Below are positions 8,813 to 17,806 of a stretch of 64,000 bases of DNA, one piece after another. Source of the stretch: Paenibacillus sp. MMS18-CY102. GTDB lineage: Bacteria > Bacillota > Bacilli > Paenibacillales > Paenibacillaceae. Every line of letters begins with the position of its first letter. Within the stretch, counting starts at the first letter, position 1. The notes under the pieces were generated by a model. It was not told the DNA's origin. It ran no database searches and saw only the letters and a program-made list of their open reading frames with translations. The translations under genes and the position numbers were made by a program. The stretch is taken from NCBI RefSeq assembly GCF_009789195.1, contig NZ_WSTC01000002.1, forward strand, positions 186,001 through 250,000, given 5' to 3'.

Positions 8813-8852
8813 CAGAAACGCATGCCTATGGCATTGCGTTTCTGGTTTTTTT
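8813..8852 (+). terminator. Terminator of cotJABC
   Basis: CAGAAACGCA (8813-8822) pairs with TGCGTTTCTG (8834-8843), then a run of eight or nine T. Confidence 0.9.
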
Positions 8853-9182
8853 TGTGCCTTGTTAGTGAGTTTCATATTGCTGTTTGGATGGATTGTTCCT
8901 TAGATGAAGTGTTGTAGTGATGATGTATCTCGTGTTAACGGTTGCTGCTTTTTTCATATTTCGCCGGAGAAGATAATCGAACAATAACAGGCAATAAAAG
9001 CGCCTCTTCCACAAGAAGAGGCGCTATTTGGCGGACGCGGCGTCGAATATGTAATAGTACCTTACACTAAACGGTTGACAAACAAGCAAACCATTATATA
9101 TTAGTTATAAATGATTATATCTAATTATAATTAAGTATAACGAAATATTGCTTAATTCGCATGACTGCAAGTTGTTCTGCCA
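8853..9182. other. Intergenic stretch with an orphan promoter and AT-rich repeats
   Basis: Between cotJC and the minus-strand mod regulator. Apart from the terminator at 8993-9024, it holds TTGACA (9075-9080), 16 bases, TATATT (9097-9102) pointing right, and then about 40 bases of alternating ATTATAA-type words (9101-9142). No gene starts to the right on the plus strand, so this near-consensus promoter would read antisense into the regulator. A very short frame at 8920-8976 (MMYLVLTVAAFFIFRRRR) is too small to judge. Confidence 0.5.
8993..9024 (-). terminator. Terminator of the mod regulator gene
   Basis: GCGCCTCTTC (9000-9009) and GAAGAGGCGC (9015-9024), perfect 10-bp stem. The A-run at 8995-8999 becomes a T-run on the minus strand, so it serves the gene at 9183-10169. 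Confidence 0.8.
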
Positions 9183-10169
9183 TTATGATTCGAATAAAAT
9201 TTGACCGGTAAGCGACAGATCATAGTTCGACATGGCGCGAAGCTCCTGTTTGAACGGCTCCGATCGAACGATGCTAAGCAGGCTATCAATTAAGGTACGG
9301 TTGGCTGCTGTATTTAATACAACGAGGTCGTACCGCTCTTTGATTAGTGGAACGAACGTAACGCCGCTCACAATGCTAGCTGTTTTTTCAGTTCCGATCC
9401 CCACATCTGCTTCGCCGGAAGCGACTTTGGCTGCGATAGACAGGTGGTTGGCGAGCACCTGGTCATAGCCGATGAGGCGATCTGCTTGGATGCCATGCAG
9501 CCGAAGCTGCTCATCTAGCAACACTCGTGCGCCGGAGCCTTGCTCGCGGTTTATGAGGCGAAGCCCTGGACGGCTGAGATCAGGCCAAGCCTGAAGCTGA
9601 AGTGGGTTGTCCTTCGCGACGTAGAACCCGGCGTTCCGTGAGAGCAGATTAATGACGATCAAAGGCATCCCAACGAGCAGCTTGCGAATATATGGCAAAT
9701 TGTACTCGCCAGTGTCGCCATCGAGCAGATGGGTGCTAACGATGTCGGATTCCCCTCGGTACATCCGAATTAGGCTATCGAGGCTGCCAGCGTAAGAGCG
9801 AAGCGGCCGCATCCCTTCCAACTGCTGCTCCAGATGGTTAGCCAAGATGTCGAGGCTCATATCCTGGCCAGTGATGACAAACGGCCGCACGCCAGGCATC
9901 GCCTGAAACATCGCCGCAGAGGGCAGCGTGGAAGGGAAGGCATTGTTGTGTTCGGCGAACGGTTGGACAAGCGGCACAGGCGTGGGGCTTACGGTCTGCC
10001 CTTTGCTTTTTTGCTTGTAAGCTTCTAAGTCGGAAGCATCAACGCGCATTTGCTTTCCGACACGGTAGGCGGGGAGATCCCCTTTCTTAATGAGGTCATA
10101 GACCGTCAACTTTGATATTTTGAGCAGCTTAGAGATTTCTTCCGCCGTATAAGATTCATCGTGGGACAT
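9183..10169 (-). CDS. Excisionase-type HTH plus periplasmic-binding-like regulator of molybdate genes
   Basis: 328 residues. Residues 1-55 form an excisionase/MerR-like HTH (SYTAEEISKLLKISKLTVYDLIKKGDLPAYRVGKQ, with the R-V-G-K-x-x-R-V wing). A linker rich in Pro follows, then a periplasmic-binding-protein-like domain (about 95-320) with LINREQGSGARVLLDEQL and ASGEADVGIGTEK, typical of molybdate/tungstate PBP domains in one-component regulators. No signal peptide, so the binding domain is intracellular. AGGAGGT at 10179-10185 places the start at the ATG 10169, not the adjacent one at 10178. Divergent from modAB, it is likely to sense molybdate or a cofactor and control that operon; an imperfect GATCG-TT-CGATC palindrome (10192-10203) lies between them. 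Confidence 0.85.
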   Translation of the reverse strand: MSHDESYTAEEISKLLKISKLTVYDLIKKGDLPAYRVGKQMRVDASDLEAYKQKSKGQTVSPTPVPLVQPFAEHNNAFPSTLPSAAMFQAMPGVRPFVITGQDMSLDILANHLEQQLEGMRPLRSYAGSLDSLIRMYRGESDIVSTHLLDGDTGEYNLPYIRKLLVGMPLIVINLLSRNAGFYVAKDNPLQLQAWPDLSRPGLRLINREQGSGARVLLDEQLRLHGIQADRLIGYDQVLANHLSIAAKVASGEADVGIGTEKTASIVSGVTFVPLIKERYDLVVLNTAANRTLIDSLLSIVRSEPFKQELRAMSNYDLSLTGQILFES

Positions 10170-10257
10170 AGCAATCATACCTCCTGGGAAGGATCGTTCG
10201 ATCTGGCGTGAACTTCTTGTATTGTATCATAGGGAATGGCTAATGGAGGATCATGTA

Positions 10258-11058
10258 ATGAAAGCAATAATAAAAAGCGTTCGTCCACTTTTAATAATGC
10301 TCACGCTTATGCCCATGCTGCTCCTGGCAGCTTGCGGATCAAGGGCAGCAGGCATGAATGGAAAAGTGGAGTTAACGATTTCAGCTGCAGCAAGCCTTAC
10401 GGATGCGCTTAATGAATTGAAGCCTCTATATGAGAAAACGCATGCGAATACGTCGATCGCCTATAATTTCGGTGCGTCAGGTGCACTTCAACAGCAAATT
10501 GAACAAGGCGCTCCAGCGGATGTTTTCCTGTCGGCCGCATCCAAGAATATGCAGGCTCTCGTGGATAAAAAGCTGATTCGGCCCGGCCGGGAACGCAATT
10601 TGCTCACCAATGAGCTTGTTGTCGTCGTGCCGCCGTCTGGCAAAGCTTCGGCCACAAGTTTGCAAGACCTCCAGAAAGCTTCAATGAAACGCATTGCCAT
10701 TGGCATCCCCGAAAGCGTGCCCGCAGGCAAATATGCGATGGAGGCGCTAAGAGGCTCGAAGCTGTGGGACGGGCTGCAGCCAAAGCTAGTGCAAGGAAAG
10801 GACGTGAAGCAGGTGCTGCAATATGTTGAGACGGGCAACGCGGATGCGGGATTTGTCTATAAGACCGATGCGCTGGCCTCTAAGAAGGCGGAGATTGCAT
10901 TTACAATTGATCCGGCCAGTTATTCGCCTATCTTATATCCAGTTGGCATCGTTTCTTCAACAAAGCATGAGGAAGCGGCCGAAGCGTTTTACGCGTTTTT
11001 GTCATCGGAAGAGGCGTTAAACATTTTTATTAAGTATGGCTTTTCGGTGTCCCCATGA
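10258..11058 (+). CDS. modA: Molybdate ABC transporter substrate-binding lipoprotein ModA
   Basis: 266 residues from the ATG at 10258 (GGAGG 9-10 bases upstream; the longer frame from 10222 is not needed). The lipoprotein signal ends in LLLAACGS, with the Cys lipidated. The mature part shows the ModA pattern: LTISAAASLTDALNEL, YNFGASGALQQQIEQGAPADVFLSA, and the hinge region NADAGFVYKTDA. It captures molybdate (or tungstate) outside the membrane and hands it to ModB. The stop codon overlaps the modB start by 4 bases (ATGA), so the two are translationally coupled. Confidence 0.95.
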   Translation: MKAIIKSVRPLLIMLTLMPMLLLAACGSRAAGMNGKVELTISAAASLTDALNELKPLYEKTHANTSIAYNFGASGALQQQIEQGAPADVFLSAASKNMQALVDKKLIRPGRERNLLTNELVVVVPPSGKASATSLQDLQKASMKRIAIGIPESVPAGKYAMEALRGSKLWDGLQPKLVQGKDVKQVLQYVETGNADAGFVYKTDALASKKAEIAFTIDPASYSPILYPVGIVSSTKHEEAAEAFYAFLSSEEALNIFIKYGFSVSP

Positions 11059-11720
11059 TGAACAAACCTTATGATTGGGACGCCCTATGGTCGCCGATTC
11101 GGCTATCTTTACAGGTGACGGTATTGGCGAGCATCGTCGTTATTGTGCTAGGCATCGCAATTGCTTATTGGATGTCCAAGTCCAAGCTGAGGGGCAAAGT
11201 TATCATTGAGACATTGTTTATGCTGCCGCTCGTATTGCCTCCTACTGTCGTTGGGTTTCTGCTGCTGGTGCTGCTTGGGCGGCGAAGCTGGATCGGGCGT
11301 TTCATCGAATGGCTGTTTGACGCGCCGGTCATTTTCTCATGGTGGGCTGCAGTTATCGCTGCTGTGATCGTTTCGTTTCCGCTTGTCTACCAGACGATGA
11401 AAGCAGGGTTTGATTCGGTGGACCGTTCCTTGCAGGATTCGGCACGATCGAGTGGAGCGTCCGAGTGGCAAGTTTTGCGCTACATTAGTTTGCCGCTCGC
11501 TTCCCGGTCGATCCGGACGGCTTATATTCTTGGATTCGCGCGTGCGTTAGGGGAGTTCGGCGCGACGCTTATGATTGCAGGCAACATTCCTGGCCGGACG
11601 CAGACGGTGCCAACTGCGATTTACGTAGCTGTCGATTCGGGCGATTCCACCACCGCATGGATATTAACGGGAACTACTGTATTTATTTCATTCCTATTGC
11701 TTCTATTTGCACGAAAATAA
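11055..11720 (+). CDS. modB: Molybdate ABC transporter permease ModB
   Basis: 221 residues, about five membrane segments. The BPD_transp_1 EAA-like loop is visible (DSARSSGASEWQVLRYISLPLASRSIRTAYILGFARALGEFGATLMIAG, residues about 128-175), which docks the ATPase. It overlaps modA by 4 bases. No modC follows: the next features are a terminator and a convergent AraC gene, so the ATPase must be encoded elsewhere or shared with another transporter. Confidence 0.95.
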   Translation: MMNKPYDWDALWSPIRLSLQVTVLASIVVIVLGIAIAYWMSKSKLRGKVIIETLFMLPLVLPPTVVGFLLLVLLGRRSWIGRFIEWLFDAPVIFSWWAAVIAAVIVSFPLVYQTMKAGFDSVDRSLQDSARSSGASEWQVLRYISLPLASRSIRTAYILGFARALGEFGATLMIAGNIPGRTQTVPTAIYVAVDSGDSTTAWILTGTTVFISFLLLLFARK

Positions 11721-11769
11721 ACCTCACAACTGAGCAGGCGATGTACGCTTCTCGTTCGTGAGGTTTTTT
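11720..11769 (+). terminator. Terminator of modAB
   Basis: AACCTCAC (11720-11727) pairs with GTGAGGTT (11758-11765), followed by TTTT. The long loop can form a smaller inner hairpin. Confidence 0.7.
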
Positions 11770-11794
11770 CTTATCTATCAGGTTGTAGCGGTTG

Positions 11795-12559
11795 CTACCC
11801 ACGATAAAGGTTAGGGGTCAGCCCGTATTTTTCCTTAAACGCACGGTGAAAATAAGGGTAGCTGTTGAATCCGCAATCGAGCGCGATCTGCTCTAGCTTA
11901 AGCGGAGTATGCTTCATGCGTTCAACTGCCATCGACAGGCGAATATCGAGTGCATAGCGAACGATGGTCGTGCCGCTCCATTCACGGAACAAATGCACGG
12001 CGCGCGAAACACTCAGGCCGACATGCTTGGCGACGTCTTCTAATTTGAAGGGAGCCGAAGCATGTTCCTCGATATAACGTTTCATCTGTGTGATAGTGAA
12101 AGGCTCATCTGTCTCTGCGATTGCACGGTCTAGGCAAAGGCAAAGCGCTTGCAGCAAATAGCTGTTCAACTCGTGGGAGTCGGGTGTCATAATGCGTGTC
12201 TCGAACGCCATTTGGCGCCAAAGCGTAATGATTCTGTCATCCAGGTTAATGTGGATATGTTGCTGCCGTTTTGTTTTCTTCCACCACAGGTCGATCCAAG
12301 CTCCGCTACAATAAAGGTAATAATCGGCGCTATCCGATCCTGTTGCCTCAGCGCCATCAAGGAGCAGTTCGTAAGGCTCGCCGGGTTGGAACAATAACAG
12401 GCTGCCTGGGCTGAGATCAATGAAGGCATCATTGACAAGCGCATGCCCTTGTCCCTCGATTTGCAGCCGAAACAGGTAAGAGGGCAGGCTAGGCACCCTT
12501 TTGCTCGAAAAAGGGGAGGAATGTCTAGAGTATCCACAATTTAAAAGTTCTGCTTCCAC
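11795..12559 (-). CDS. AraC-family transcriptional regulator
   Basis: 254 residues with a GTG start at 12559 (GGAGG 6 bases before it). N-terminal cupin-type sensor (about 10-120; FRLQIEGQGHALVND, LFQPGEPYELLLDG) and C-terminal pair of HTH motifs (about 155-254; LEDVAKHVGLSVSRAVHLFREWSG and LEQIALDCGFNSYPYFHRAFKEKYGLTP). It is transcribed away from the sugar isomerase/dehydrogenase pair and is the obvious candidate for their activator in response to a sugar or polyol; the ligand is not predictable. Confidence 0.93.
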   Translation of the reverse strand: MEAELLNCGYSRHSSPFSSKRVPSLPSYLFRLQIEGQGHALVNDAFIDLSPGSLLLFQPGEPYELLLDGAEATGSDSADYYLYCSGAWIDLWWKKTKRQQHIHINLDDRIITLWRQMAFETRIMTPDSHELNSYLLQALCLCLDRAIAETDEPFTITQMKRYIEEHASAPFKLEDVAKHVGLSVSRAVHLFREWSGTTIVRYALDIRLSMAVERMKHTPLKLEQIALDCGFNSYPYFHRAFKEKYGLTPNLYRG

Positions 12560-12616
12560 GCTTGGCCTCCGTCACTTTTTAGCCAAATAAGTTAAGTGTT
12601 AACCACATTAGCTATG

Positions 12617-12644
12617 TTCGATTGCTTATCTTATCCCATACAAT
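12617..12644 (+). promoter_or_regulatory. Possible promoter of the isomerase/dehydrogenase operon
   Basis: TTCGAT (12617-12622), 16 bases, TACAAT (12639-12644). The weak -35 fits a promoter activated by the divergent AraC protein. Confidence 0.35.
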
Positions 12645-12693
12645 AGGAGCAGATAGGCTATAAAATACCATTCTATAGGAAGAGGTGCGGTAT

Positions 12694-13476
12694 ATGCAAC
12701 GGATGGGTATCGGCGTACAATTATATACAGTGCGTGACGAAATGGAAAAGGACGTAGAAGGCACGCTCCGCAAAGTTAAGGCATTAGGATTTGATGCAGT
12801 TGAATTCGCAGGTTACTTTAATGTGCCGGCTGAACAAATGCGCGCTTGGCTGGATGAAATCGGTCTCAAAGCTTTCAGTACACACGTGGACTTGACGCGC
12901 CTTCGCAATGACCTTCAAGGCGAAATTGCATATGCTAAAGCAATCGGCGTGAAATATATCCCATGTTCCTATATTCAGCCAGAAGATCGCCAGAACCTGG
13001 ACGATTGGAAAGGCATCGTGGCCTTCTTGAAAGAAACGGCTGAGGAAGTTAGCAGACACGGCTTGCAATTCTGCTATCATAACCATGAGTTTGAATTCGA
13101 GACGAAGTTTGAGGACGGCAAATCGGTTTACGAAACGCTATTCGAAACGATCGGCGAGAACGATATGAAGATCGAGCTGGACGTATGCTGGGTGCAATAT
13201 GCGAAGGAAGATACGATCGCGACTATCGAGCATTATGCGGGACGCATTCCATTGCTTCATGCAAAAGACTTTAAGCGTGCAGAAGACAACAGCATGATTA
13301 CGCTTCGACTCGGTACTGGTGAAGTGAACCTGCCAGCGGTGCTGGAAGCAGCGGGCAAAGCAGGCGTCGAGTGGCTGATTGTAGAGCAGGATTATTGTCA
13401 AATTCCGCCGTTTGAGAGCATTGAAGCTAGCTTGAACTGGCTGAAAGAAAATTACCAGACGAAAGTAGGAGCCTAA
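12694..13476 (+). CDS. Sugar phosphate isomerase/epimerase (xylose isomerase-like TIM barrel)
   Basis: 260 residues; ATG at 12694 follows AGGAAGAGG, and the earlier in-frame GTG at 12685 overlaps that site. AP_endonuc_2/xylose isomerase-like barrel: GVQLYTVRDEM at the N-terminus, FCYHNHEFEFE (about 128-138, metal-binding), KIELDVCWVQYA (about 162-173), LLHAKDF (about 190-196) and WLIVEQD near the end. Such enzymes isomerise or epimerise sugars and inositols, with Mn2+ or similar. It lies 2 bases before the Gfo/Idh gene, so the two probably act on the same sugar or inositol derivative. Confidence 0.9.
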   Translation: MQRMGIGVQLYTVRDEMEKDVEGTLRKVKALGFDAVEFAGYFNVPAEQMRAWLDEIGLKAFSTHVDLTRLRNDLQGEIAYAKAIGVKYIPCSYIQPEDRQNLDDWKGIVAFLKETAEEVSRHGLQFCYHNHEFEFETKFEDGKSVYETLFETIGENDMKIELDVCWVQYAKEDTIATIEHYAGRIPLLHAKDFKRAEDNSMITLRLGTGEVNLPAVLEAAGKAGVEWLIVEQDYCQIPPFESIEASLNWLKENYQTKVGA

Positions 13477-13478
13477 CA

Positions 13479-14501
13479 ATGGCAAAGATTAGAGTAGCAG
13501 TTATCGGCTGCGGAGCTATCGCGATCCGCCGCCACATTCCTGAGTATATGGTCAATCCGAATGTAAAGCTCGTTGCATTCGTTGATCCAGTGCTGGAACG
13601 TGCGGAAGAGATTGCAGCCAAATTCAATGCATTGGCTTTTAGCGATTATGAAACAATGCTGAAGGAAGTGCAGGTTGATGCGGTAAGCGTTTGTACGCCG
13701 AATATTCTGCATGCTCCTGTAGCGATTGCAGCAGCTAACGCTGGTGCGCATGTACTCGTAGAGAAGCCAATGGCAACGAATGAAGCGGATGCGCTTGCAA
13801 TGATCGAAGCTGCTAACGCGAATGGCGTTAAGCTGATGGTCGGCCAAAGCCAACGCTTGATGCCTCCTCACGTGAAAGCGAAGGAGATTTTGGATTCGGG
13901 CCGATTGGGTAAAGTAATCTCGTTCCGCACCTCCTTTGGCCATCCTGGCCCAGAAAGCTGGAGCGTGGACGGCAAAGAAAGCTGGTTCTTCCGTAAGGAT
14001 GATGCAGTAATGGGCGCTATGGGCGATCTTGGCGTGCATAAATCCGACTTGATGCGTTGGTTGCTCAATGACGAGGTAGCGGATGTCGCTGCTTTCGTTG
14101 GAACGCTGGACAAGGAAGACACGACGGTTGACGACAACGCGACTTGCTTGATTCGCATGAAAAGCGGCGCAATCGGTACGTTGGTTGCAAGCTGGACTTA
14201 TTATCGCGGAGAGGACAACTCGACGATTCTGTGGTGTGAGAATGGCGTCCTCAAGATTGGTACGGATCCGGATCGTCCTGTGATTTTGGAACTTCGGGAC
14301 GGTACGAATGAAGATATCGAAGCCGGCGGAATTTCCACGAACAAGCGTCAGCTGCCGAGCTATGTCATCGACGAATTCGTCGATTGCATCGTGAATGACA
14401 AGGCGCCTTCGATCTCTGGTGAAGAAGGGCTTCGCTCGCTGAATGTCATTTTGGCAGCATTTGAATCGCAAAAAACGGGCAAAGTTATTGCCGTTAAATA
14501 G
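13479..14501 (+). CDS. Gfo/Idh/MocA-family NAD(P)-dependent oxidoreductase
   Basis: 340 residues. N-terminal Rossmann fold with VAVIGCGAIAIRRHIPEY, the catalytic EKPMATN (residues about 96-102) characteristic of the family, and a C-terminal dimerisation domain containing GDLGVHKSDLMRWLL (His of the active site). It oxidises or reduces a sugar, inositol or amino-sugar derivative. GTAGGAGCC at the end of the preceding gene is its ribosome site. A strong terminator follows, closing a two-gene operon. Confidence 0.93.
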   Translation: MAKIRVAVIGCGAIAIRRHIPEYMVNPNVKLVAFVDPVLERAEEIAAKFNALAFSDYETMLKEVQVDAVSVCTPNILHAPVAIAAANAGAHVLVEKPMATNEADALAMIEAANANGVKLMVGQSQRLMPPHVKAKEILDSGRLGKVISFRTSFGHPGPESWSVDGKESWFFRKDDAVMGAMGDLGVHKSDLMRWLLNDEVADVAAFVGTLDKEDTTVDDNATCLIRMKSGAIGTLVASWTYYRGEDNSTILWCENGVLKIGTDPDRPVILELRDGTNEDIEAGGISTNKRQLPSYVIDEFVDCIVNDKAPSISGEEGLRSLNVILAAFESQKTGKVIAVK

Positions 14502-14510
14502 GGAAGCAAC

Positions 14511-14553
14511 AGAACGGGGACCGCTTTCAGGCGGAAGCCGTTCTTTTTTTTTT
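14511..14553 (+). terminator. Terminator after Gfo/Idh gene
   Basis: AGAACGG (14511-14517) with CCGTTCT (14538-14544), inner CCGCTT/AGGCGG pairing, then about ten T. Confidence 0.9.
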
Positions 14554-14930
14554 GGATGATTTACTGGGCAAATGCGTGTTTTTAACCGATATAAGAAGAA
14601 TAAGTGGAGGATTCAATGTAAAAAATAGAAAGACGTTTAGCGCCGATTGCGATTAATTGCCTGCCTTAATGAGGCAAGGAAAAAGCGCCAGAGGGCTATT
14701 TTTGACGGAATATGATCCAAAACGACCGATAACGCTATGGAATGACATGAAAAAGCTGGCCTCCAAAGAGGTGGTGGCATCATCAATTGATCTCTCTACG
14801 AGAACGATATCATACCAAAGTGTTATTTCTGTCGTAAGGGGGGTCTATATTATAATGGTTATTAGGAAACAATACGTTTTTCCTCCACATTGAATATTAA
14901 AAATTAATCCAAGACGGAGGTCTCACATCC
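14554..14930 (+). promoter_or_regulatory. Upstream region of odhAB
   Basis: No credible gene: the 78-residue frame at 14657-14893 has no ribosome site and no family character. A good -10 box, TATAAT, is at 14851-14856 with a poor -35 (TTTCTG about 19 bases upstream), about 75 bases before the odhA start; it is the likeliest odhAB promoter. Confidence 0.35.
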
Positions 14931-17801
14931 ATGTCAGTGGACAACGGAAACTCGCAACGCCCTTGGGAAGCATTTTACGGTCCGAACTTGGGCTACGCAC
15001 AAGAACAATATGAACGATATGTTTTGGATCCCGCCTCGGTAGATGAAGCGACGCGGACGATGTTCGAACGCTGGGGCCAACCGCCTGCAGCTGAGACTAC
15101 GGTCGCAAGCGGCTCAACCGCTACGGCACCTATAGATGCGAATTTGTTGAAGAAAGCGGTTGCAGCAGGCAAGCTTGTTTGGAACATCCGTACGTATGGA
15201 CACCTTGCAGCTGATATTGATCCGCTTCACATTGGCCCAGCAGCAGACACAGGCATGATGGAGGCTTCCAAGTACGGCATTACAGAAGCAGACCTCGCAG
15301 TCATCCCTGCTGAACTTGTATGGTTCAATGCACCAGCAGGCACGGGCAATGGCGCCGATGCGATCCGCAAGCTGAAGAAAGCCTACACAGGAACGATTGC
15401 TTACGAGTTCAGCCATGTTCACGTGGAAGCGGAACGGGATTGGCTGAATGATCAAGCAGAGCAATTCGCACCTGCTTTCAAGCTGTCTAGGGAAGAGCGC
15501 AAGGAGCTGTTCACTGGGCTTGTTGAAGCAGAGTCGTTCGAAGACTTCCTGCATCGTACGTTCGTCGGCCAAAAGCGCTTCTCGGTAGAAGGCAATGAGT
15601 CGGCTGTGCCGCTCGTGAACGAATTGGTGAAGCAGCTGGCAGACAACGGAGCCAAAAACATTTTGCTTGGCATGGCGCATCGCGGACGCTTGAATGTGCT
15701 GGCTCACGTGCTCGGCAAGCCATACAAAAAAATCTTCTCCGAGTTTCATCATTCGCCAAACCGCAACTTGGTGCCATCTGAAGGTTCGATGGGCATCAAC
15801 TATGGCTGGTCAGGCGATGTAAAATATCACTTGGGCGCTAATCGCTCGCTCAAACGCAGCGAATCGGTTGAAACGCGCATTACGTTGGCGAACAACCCGA
15901 GCCATCTTGAATATGTAAATCCAGTTGTGCATGGCTTTACGCGCGCGGCGCAAGAAGACCGTACGCAACCGGGCTATCCGGTTCAAGACGTGAAGTCCGC
16001 TGGCACGATCGTCATGCATGGTGACGCTGCTTTCCCAGGCGAAGGCATCGTGACGGAGACGCTTAATATCGGCCAACTGAAAGGTTACACGAATGGCGGC
16101 TCCATTCACGTAATCGTGAACAACAAGATCGGGTTCACGACGGAGAGCGTAGATTCGCGTTCGACGCATTACTCCAGCGATCCAGCTAAAGGCTATGAGA
16201 TCCCGATTATCCATGTCAATGCGGATGATCCAGAAGCTTGCTTGCTGGCTGCCCGCATTGCAACGGAATATCGCTCGAAGTTCCAGAAGGACTTCCTCAT
16301 CGACCTGATCGGCTACCGCCGTTACGGCCACAATGAGACAGACGATCCAGAAACGACGCAACCAACGATCTATGCGAAGGTTAAAGCACATGCTTCCGTT
16401 AGCAAACTGTATGCTGAGCGTTTGATTCAAGAAGGTGCATTCACGGCTGAAGAAATCGAGCAGGTGCGCGTTGAGGTTATGAACAAGCTGAAGGACGCTT
16501 ATGAAGAAATGAAAAACAGCGCCGTTCAAGAACAAGTTCATCAAGCAACCGACGTTCGCGCAGCACGCCAAATCGGAAGCATCCCGACAGGTGTTTCGCT
16601 GGAGAAGCTTCGCCAGATCAACATGCAGTTGCTCCAATGGCCGGCGCAATTCAATGTCTATCCGAAGCTTCAGCGCATTTTGGAACGCCGCTCCGGCGCG
16701 CTCAACGAAGGCGAGAAGGTCGACTGGAGCCACGCGGAGACGCTGGCGTTCGCGACGATCCTTGCTGAGGGCAAGCCGATTCGGATTACAGGACAAGATG
16801 CTGAACGTGCAACATTTGCTCACCGTAACCTTGTTCTGCATGATAGCAATACTGGCGAAACGTTCTGCCCGCTGCACAAGATGCCGCAAGCAAAAGCGTC
16901 ATTCGCGATCCATAACAGCCCGCTTTCTGAGTCTGCTGTATTGGGCTTTGAATATGGCTATAACGTGTATTCCCCAGAAACGTTTGCAATCTGGGAAGCA
17001 CAGTTCGGTGACTTTGCGAACACAGCACAAGTACTTATCGATCAGTTCATCTCGGCTGGCCGTTCCAAATGGTCACAAAAATCGAGCCTGACGATGCTGT
17101 TGCCGCATGGCTTTGAAGGCCAAGGTCCCGAGCACTCGAGCGCGCGACTTGAACGGTTCCTGCAAATGTCTGGCGAAGAGAACTGGACAGTCGCATACTT
17201 GTCCAGCGCATCGCAGTACTTCCATCTTCTGCGCCGCCAAGCGGCGATCTCAGAGACGGAAGCGGCACGCCCGCTCGTGCTGATGTCGCCGAAGAGCTTG
17301 ATCCGTAACCCGCGTGTAGCTTCCCCTGCGGCTGAGTTCGCAGAAGGAACAGAGTTCCATCCGATTCTGGAGCAGCCGGGCCTTGGCAGCAAGCCAGAGC
17401 GCGTAGAGCGCATCGTCTTCTGCACAGGCAAGATGGCAATCGATCTTGCTGACGCACTTGAGAAGGATGAGAACAAGGATAAGGATTGGCTGCACATCGT
17501 TCGCGTTGAACAATTGTATCCATTCCCGCAGAAGGAAATCGAAGCGGTTATTGCCCGGTTCCCGAATGCGAAACAGTTCATCTGGGTGCAAGAAGAGCCG
17601 CAAAACATGGGCGCTTGGTCGTACATCGAGCCTCGCCTTCGCGCTGTATCGCCTGAAGGCGCAACGGTAAGCTATATCGGCCGCCCTGAACGTTCGAGCC
17701 CAGCTACTGGCTTCCAAGACGTTCATGCATTCGAGCAACAGCAAATTATTACTATGACGTTTAACCAAAAACCGACTTTGACATATAGCACTGGGAGGTA
17801 A
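14931..17801 (+). CDS. odhA: 2-oxoglutarate dehydrogenase E1 component
   Basis: 956 residues, thiamine diphosphate-dependent decarboxylase of the TCA-cycle 2-oxoglutarate dehydrogenase complex. Visible landmarks: N-terminal E1 segment [42 protein letters not shown] (about 243-265), [18 protein letters not shown] (ThDP site region), [15 protein letters not shown], and the transketolase-type domain with [11 protein letters not shown] and [23 protein letters not shown]. Length and order match OdhA of Bacillus. GGAGGTC precedes the ATG. odhB follows after 5 bases, so E1 and E2 are co-translated. Confidence 0.97.
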   Translation: MSVDNGNSQRPWEAFYGPNLGYAQEQYERYVLDPASVDEATRTMFERWGQPPAAETTVASGSTATAPIDANLLKKAVAAGKLVWNIRTYGHLAADIDPLHIGPAADTGMMEASKYGITEADLAVIPAELVWFNAPAGTGNGADAIRKLKKAYTGTIAYEFSHVHVEAERDWLNDQAEQFAPAFKLSREERKELFTGLVEAESFEDFLHRTFVGQKRFSVEGNESAVPLVNELVKQLADNGAKNILLGMAHRGRLNVLAHVLGKPYKKIFSEFHHSPNRNLVPSEGSMGINYGWSGDVKYHLGANRSLKRSESVETRITLANNPSHLEYVNPVVHGFTRAAQEDRTQPGYPVQDVKSAGTIVMHGDAAFPGEGIVTETLNIGQLKGYTNGGSIHVIVNNKIGFTTESVDSRSTHYSSDPAKGYEIPIIHVNADDPEACLLAARIATEYRSKFQKDFLIDLIGYRRYGHNETDDPETTQPTIYAKVKAHASVSKLYAERLIQEGAFTAEEIEQVRVEVMNKLKDAYEEMKNSAVQEQVHQATDVRAARQIGSIPTGVSLEKLRQINMQLLQWPAQFNVYPKLQRILERRSGALNEGEKVDWSHAETLAFATILAEGKPIRITGQDAERATFAHRNLVLHDSNTGETFCPLHKMPQAKASFAIHNSPLSESAVLGFEYGYNVYSPETFAIWEAQFGDFANTAQVLIDQFISAGRSKWSQKSSLTMLLPHGFEGQGPEHSSARLERFLQMSGEENWTVAYLSSASQYFHLLRRQAAISETEAARPLVLMSPKSLIRNPRVASPAAEFAEGTEFHPILEQPGLGSKPERVERIVFCTGKMAIDLADALEKDENKDKDWLHIVRVEQLYPFPQKEIEAVIARFPNAKQFIWVQEEPQNMGAWSYIEPRLRAVSPEGATVSYIGRPERSSPATGFQDVHAFEQQQIITMTFNQKPTLTYSTGR

Positions 17802-17806
17802 CCGCT

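Noticed and set aside
8920..8976. 18-residue hydrophobic frame after cotJC
   Set aside because: No ribosome site; too short to separate from chance.
13473..14471. 332-residue antisense frame in the Gfo/Idh gene
   Set aside because: Shadow of a well-recognised gene; composition is the complement of its codons.
14657..14893. 78-residue frame before odhA
   Set aside because: No ribosome site, no family character, and it covers the likely odhAB promoter.
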